In this document: positions 58,922-64,000 of the stretch, piece by piece | Layout of the letters: the number at the start of each line of letters is the position of its first letter | Position numbering within the stretch: the first letter of the stretch is position 1 | Source: Neckera pumila | Taxonomy: Eukaryota > Streptophyta > Bryopsida > Hypnales > Neckeraceae | Assembly (NCBI GenBank): GCA_963969595.1 | Contig: OZ018416.1 | Location: forward strand, 2,744,065 to 2,808,064 | Length of the DNA: 64,000 nucleotides | Reading direction: 5' to 3' | The notes under the pieces: generated by a model | Told to the model about the DNA's origin: nothing | Database searches by the model: none | What the model saw: the letters and a program-made list of their open reading frames with translations, nothing else | Program-made: the position numbers and the translations under genes

Positions 58922-59815
58922 TTAACCCCAAAAGGACTGAGGTCTTTTTTCTGCCCAAAAAACACTGAGAACTCCCATTTTTATAGCAAAGAGTAAAAAA
59001 TAAAATAAAATGTTTTTTTTTCACATCTAATCATGGGATATTACACCTAATTAGTATAAAAAAAATGTGGAAAAGATTTCAGAGGGTTTAAAGTGGAAAA
59101 AACAAGTTTTTCAACACATTGCGGGACTGGATTTTTTGACTTTGAACAGTTTTAACTTAAAACTTTTGCACTGTAGAGTTTTGAAACTTTAAATCTTTAT
59201 AGTGGAGAATTGAGTTAAAAGCCTAGGAAAAAAAAATTCAAAAAAACTTAATTTTCATTCTTAAAAAAACTATTAAGTAGAAGTAGGTACGAGATAGAAG
59301 GAAAACCTAAACTATTAATATCTTTTAGATGGAATTAAAATGCACCAATCCCAATGGTAATATTGTTCTAGCAAGTAAACTCATCTATGAAAAAAAAAAT
59401 TAAAAAATTAAAAACATTGCATTCATAAATGAAACCTACGCGTTATTTTTTCAAAAAGATGCACTAACTGCCCAAAAAACAAGAATGTCTATAACTTCCT
59501 CATAACAAATCCAAATGAATTGAAGCAAAGCTTTCCAAATAGACAAAAATATAATCTATGAGAAAAAAAATTCCAAAAAAGATTCAAATTTTTGCAAATC
59601 TTTTTTTGCTGCCCCTCGTCCCATATTTTGAGCTTATTTGGTCATAACTCTTGTTTCCAAGCACCAATTATGAAAAAAATTACATTTCCACAAAGCTTAT
59701 TAGTTCTTCTATCTTCAAAAAAAGTTCAAAAAATCACAACAAAAATTCAGCCCATAGGTACTTGACCAAAATCCCACTTGTCCCCCAAAGGGACAATAGT
59801 CCTTTAGGGGGTTAA
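58922..59815 (-). mobile_element. TTAA-flanked element, copy 4
   Basis: It starts TTAACCCCAAAAGGACTGAGG and ends AGTCCTTTAGGGGGTTAA. The GTCCCCCAAAGGGAC hairpin is next to the right end. Noncoding, 894 bp. Confidence 0.7.
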
Positions 59816-61061
59816 GTTAGCGTGAAGTATTGTTGTTGTGGTTTGTGTTTTAGGAAATGCATTTGGATTCCCTTCTACGATTTGATTTCAAATATTTTTT
59901 TGAATGCAACTAGTGCATACTAAGATTATTCTCGTTTCTTTTTCTTGACTTATTTTTAGCAGAAGTAGATTTGGGACGCCCCAAATGAACATTGTGGGTG
60001 GTGAGCATAATTATTATCTCTCGACTGGTCAAATTATTTTTGTGTTGATGCTAGCAAATGAAAGGTAATAGTCTAATGCATCAAAAGAATTCATCACTCG
60101 GAGTATTTGTATACTAAATGCAAAATTTATGAAAATTCTAAGTTTTGTTGATAGTAGATGACCTGAAAGTAGAAGATGTTCAGATAGTTTATATCCAGCT
60201 AATTAGTATTCATCCATTGCATTAGGATTTCAGAGTGACAATTTTAGTGCTCCTTGAATGATGAGGTTATATTAGAAGATGAAGAATAACCAAAAGCACT
60301 GAATTTTGGATCAAAATCAATCATCTAAGCTTAGTTTGATAGGTTTGGGGGAAGCTAAGGTCCTTTTGGCTTCATGGCTTTGGTGTTGTCCACAAGAGGA
60401 AATGCCTTAGTATATGCAAGACAAATAAAAAAAAAATGAATTAGAAAAACATGGAATTCTCTCTCTAGGAATTCTTTTTGATGAAAGGCATATATTTCTT
60501 ACATGTATATGATGTGTTGCAGTTTATGGATGAGCATGCAAAGTGATCATTTCTGCAGCAAGTGAGATATTATAGAAAAATGCAGTTTCAATAGTGTCAC
60601 AAAATATCCTAAGATCTTGGCATTATTGGAATTCAGACACGAATCCCAACAAACCAACATCAGTCTTCTATTTAGGTTTTTTAGGGTTTAGAATCTTAGG
60701 GTTTAGGGTACCAAGAATTCTAGACCTTCGTAACTTGTGAATACAACGCCCACATAACTTAGATGCTTGAGAATTTCCAATGAGGATCACCAAATATGTG
60801 ATAGGTCTAATCATGCTTGATGCAAAATGAGTTACAGTCAGTAAGATGTAGATGTTGCTACCTTAGTAGTGCAACCTCTACCAACTAGAGGTTAGAATTT
60901 TGAATTTTGAAATTGTTTCTCAATCTCAGTCGCATTCACACGAAGGGAAGAACACTACCGAGGATTTCAAGGACACGCAGCCCGGCAACAAAGCGTGTGA
61001 GTTGAGGCAGTGGGCCCTTTGCATTCTTCAAAAGGGGACTCTTACAGTGAACAAAATTGTC
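59816..61061. other. Noncoding; short telomere-like stretch
   Basis: TTTAGGTTTTTTAGGGTTTAG and TTAGGGTTTAGGG (60,671-60,711) resemble degenerate plant telomere units. Nothing else is supportable. Confidence 0.4.
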
Positions 61062-61996
61062 TTAACCCCTAAAGTTCCATTGTCCCCTCAAGGGACAAAT
61101 TGGATTTTGAGCAGGCTACTACGGCTTCAAATATTCATCATTATTTTCTGAATTTTTTTGTGAAGATAGAAAAACACATTAGCTTTATGAGTGTAAAGCT
61201 ATAATATAATTTTTACTTCAATTGGTGCCTGAGAGCAAAAGTTATGGCACAAAAGGTCCTTTTTTTTGGTGTGGCAGTCATAAATCTTCTCACCAAAAAG
61301 TTTTAAAAAAGTTTTAAAAATTATTTTCTCATAGATGTATTTTTATCTATATAGGAAGCTTTGATTCATTTTATTTGGATTTGTTATGTGAAAGCTATGA
61401 ACAATCATATTTTTTGGGCAATTAGAGTACCTTCTTGAAAGAATAACTTGTAAGGACTCATTTTTGAATTTAATTTTAACAATTTTTCAAAAACAACTGT
61501 TTAACAATGCTAAATATGCTTGCTAAAACAATCTCACCATTGGAATTATAGTGTTTTAATTCCACCTTAGAGCTATTGACAATTTCTTTCAATCTTGGAC
61601 CTACTTCTACTTAACAATTTTTTAAAGAATGAAAATCAAGTATATTTTTTTGGAATTTTTTTTCCTAGATTCTTTACTCAGTTATTCAACATAAAAAATT
61701 TGAATTCAAAGTTTAAAGTGCAAACTGTTTTTACAAATGGCGGTCAAAATCATCTGAAATTGCAAGTCAGTGCTCAAAAAATCAAAATTTTCCAACTTTG
61801 AATGCTAATATCTTCTAATTTGTACGATCACCCATTATAAAAATTTCACCACATGATTTGAGATAAGTTAAGTACAAGATCCTACAGTTGGGTTCTAGAA
61901 AAAATATTTTTTTCACTTTTTTTAGATGAATACAACAGAATAGGCAATTTTGAGTTGTTTCTAACAGAAAAATGGCCTTGCGACTTTAGGGGGTAA
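61062..61996 (+). mobile_element. TTAA-flanked element, copy 5
   Basis: It starts TTAACCCCTAAAGTTCC, carries GTCCCCTCAAGGGAC next to the left end, and ends CTTTAGGGGGTAA, where the terminal TTAA has become GTAA. Noncoding. Confidence 0.65.
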
Positions 61997-62838
61997 TTTA
62001 GGAGGTCCATAAACAATCCATTTAAAAGCAAAAATTAAATTTGGCAAGATGAAACTTCTTGAATATTTTCCAATAAAGTTTCTTTGAAAGGCAAATGCAA
62101 TTTGCATTTAACCCAAGTCGTTTCATATTTTTTGGAGCTTTGTAGAATTGGATATGAATTATTGAAGTTGAAATGACGTAGGGCTCTAAAATTGCCCACC
62201 TCCTCAAATGTACACAATTTTTACATTGTGGTGCAATGAAAAAGCAACATGCACAAATAATATACATTAGAAGAAGTGGGCAAATTTAGAGCTTGAGCGC
62301 TTTAAGAACCTCCTACCTTATATAGCTTCTTGGTCAACCCCATCATATCCTTGCATTAAATGATAAGAGCTAGCTTACATGTGAGCCTAATAGGCAAATT
62401 TGCATCTAATCCAAGTAATAAGACTAAATAGGTTCCACTAATTGTATTGCCGGAGTAGGCAAGCGGAAAAAGAGGAGTTGAAGTTTCCCCAATATCGGTG
62501 GTTAATGAGACTAGTCAATCTAGAGGTTATCGAATATTGTATGTGTAGGTTAGTTTTGGAAATAAGTGGGGAAAATTTGGATCATGTCTAAAATTTTAAA
62601 ATTGTACAATTATTTTTGAAAATTTGAAAAAAACGTAGTGTTGCTAATTATAAATATCCAAAAATTATTCTTGAGAAAATTTAGAAAAAATAACACATTT
62701 ACGCATGAATAGAAAAATCAATCGCAAATTCGAAGTGTTGAAAACTTAATTAGGAAAAAGCAAACCACCAAAAGTCAAGAAACCCAAATCAAGTTGCCAA
62801 ATTGTCAAACTGCAAATACTAAACTATTTTGGCAGTAA
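61997..62838. other. AT-rich sequence, no gene seen
   Basis: This lies between two TTAA elements. No gene or clear repeat is visible. Confidence 0.4.
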
Positions 62839-63787
62839 CTAACTCCTAAAGGCCCAAGACCTTTTTTCTGCCAAAAAAACACTCAAAACTGCCATTTCTA
62901 TAGCAAAGAGTAAAAAAAATTGAAATTTGCTTTCTTTGCACATCTAACAATAGGATCTTACAGCTACCTAGTATGAGTATGTGTGGAAAAATTATCAAAA
63001 TTATTTACCACATAGATTGCAAGATATCTGTGTTTAAAGTGAAAAAAACAAGTTTTTCAGCACATTGTGGGATTAGATTATTTTATGACTTTGAACATTT
63101 TTAACTTGATTTTTTTGCACTACAAAGTTTTGAGCTTTAAATCTTTATAGTAGAAAACTGAGTTGAGAATTTAAGAGAAAAAAATTCCAAAAGAACTTAA
63201 TTTTCATTACTAAAAAAATTGTTAAGTAGAAGTAGGTATGAGATAGAAGGAAAATCTAAAATATTAATATCTTTTATATGAATTAAAGAGCACTAATCCC
63301 AATGGCAAGATTGATCTTGCAAAAAAACTAAACCTTGTAGAACTTGTAGAACCTTGCAATTTTTAACCTTTTGAAAAATTGTTAAAATTGCATTCAAAAA
63401 TGAATCCTACAAGTAATTTTTTTCAAGAAGATGCTCTAAGTGCCCCAAAAACAAGATTGTCCATAACTTTCTCATAAAAAATCCAAATGAAATGAATCAA
63501 AGCTTTCCAAATAGAAAAAAAGATAATCTATAAGGAAAAAAATTAAAAAAATTAAAAAAAGAATTTGCAAATTCTTTTTTGCTACCCCCCATCCCCTGTT
63601 TTGAGCTTATTTGGGCATAACTGTTTTCCTAGGCACCGATTGAAAAAAAAATTATATTCCCACAAAGCTTGGCAGTTTTTCTATCTTCTACAAAAGTGTC
63701 AGAAAACCACAAAAAAATTTTAGTCCATAGATACCTGCCCAAAATATCATTTGTCCCCCAAAGAGACAATGGGCCTTTAGGGGTTAA
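62839..63787 (-). mobile_element. TTAA-flanked element, copy 6
   Basis: It starts CTAACTCCTAAAGGCCC (TTAA changed to CTAA) and ends GGGCCTTTAGGGGTTAA. GTCCCCCAAAGAGAC lies next to the right end. Copies 4 and 6 are close relatives through most of their length (GTTAAGTAGAAGTAGGTA, GTCCATAACTTTCTCAT and others). Confidence 0.7.
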
Positions 63788-64000
63788 GGTGCCAAAGCTG
63801 ACCTATACATACGATACGTGTGAATTTCTTATCAAATCCTTCTCTACCTATTGGGTCCACATGAAAGTGCAATTGCTATTTGCACTTGTAGTATCCCTTG
63901 TAAAGTTTTCCCACCCACCAAAACATGTAAGGAGGCCCTAAATCCCTCTCAAGTATCTAATATAATACCTTCCTAACATGGTGGAGGATCACTGCATAGT

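Noticed and set aside
60671..60711. Interstitial telomere array
   Set aside because: Only about four degenerate TTTAGGG units, too few for a telomere fusion claim.

Overview
This window looks like AT-rich nuclear DNA of a plant. Three signs point that way: genes split by GT-AG introns of a few hundred bases, short TTTAGGG/AAACCCTAA motifs, and dense miniature DNA transposons with plant-type ends (CACTA, GAGCATCTCC, TA-flanked Stowaway-like). I see no bacterial, organellar or viral gene content, and the species cannot be named from the sequence.

Only three loci look like real host genes, and all lie between 46.9 and 56.4 kb. They are a COA3-like cytochrome c oxidase assembly factor (minus strand, 46,981-47,193), a complete eight-exon ALKBH6-type 2-oxoglutarate/Fe(II) dioxygenase (plus strand, 49,314-53,487, reconstructed here exon by exon), and an unrecognised basic protein of about 397 residues with an AT-hook-like tail (minus strand, ending at 53,867, tail-to-tail with ALKBH6). 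They share no evident pathway.

The first 16 kb is a transposon and satellite region. It holds a tandem pair of damaged mini-genes (1.03-1.72 kb), a decayed hAT/DUF659 transposase with an unusual glycine-rich C-terminal extension (2.5-6.1 kb, minus), two arrays of an 85-bp satellite inside a segmental duplication (6.5-9.1 kb), and a RING-finger pseudogene with four nonsense codons in one frame (10.8-12.1 kb, minus). Four clusters of a GC-rich motif, GGCGCGGACGTCA, stand out against the AT-rich background in this part.

From 12.8 to 46 kb and from 56.4 kb to the end I see essentially no host coding sequence. The space is filled by non-autonomous elements. The main family is a set of about 0.9-kb elements flanked by TTAA (piggyBac-like termini), with at least eight long copies. 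There are also CACTA-ended MITEs (one with a clean TAT target duplication), several other inverted-repeat MITEs, a 203-bp foldback, and a family of 1.3-2.9 kb elements built from an iterated short motif that differs from copy to copy. One of these sits nested inside another MITE.

The most promising leads are the GGCGCGGACGTCA clusters, the TTAA family with its one-sided GTCCC/GGGAC hairpin, the motif-iterated elements, and the repeat family found in three introns of ALKBH6. All family assignments rest on motifs read by eye; no database search or alignment program was run.
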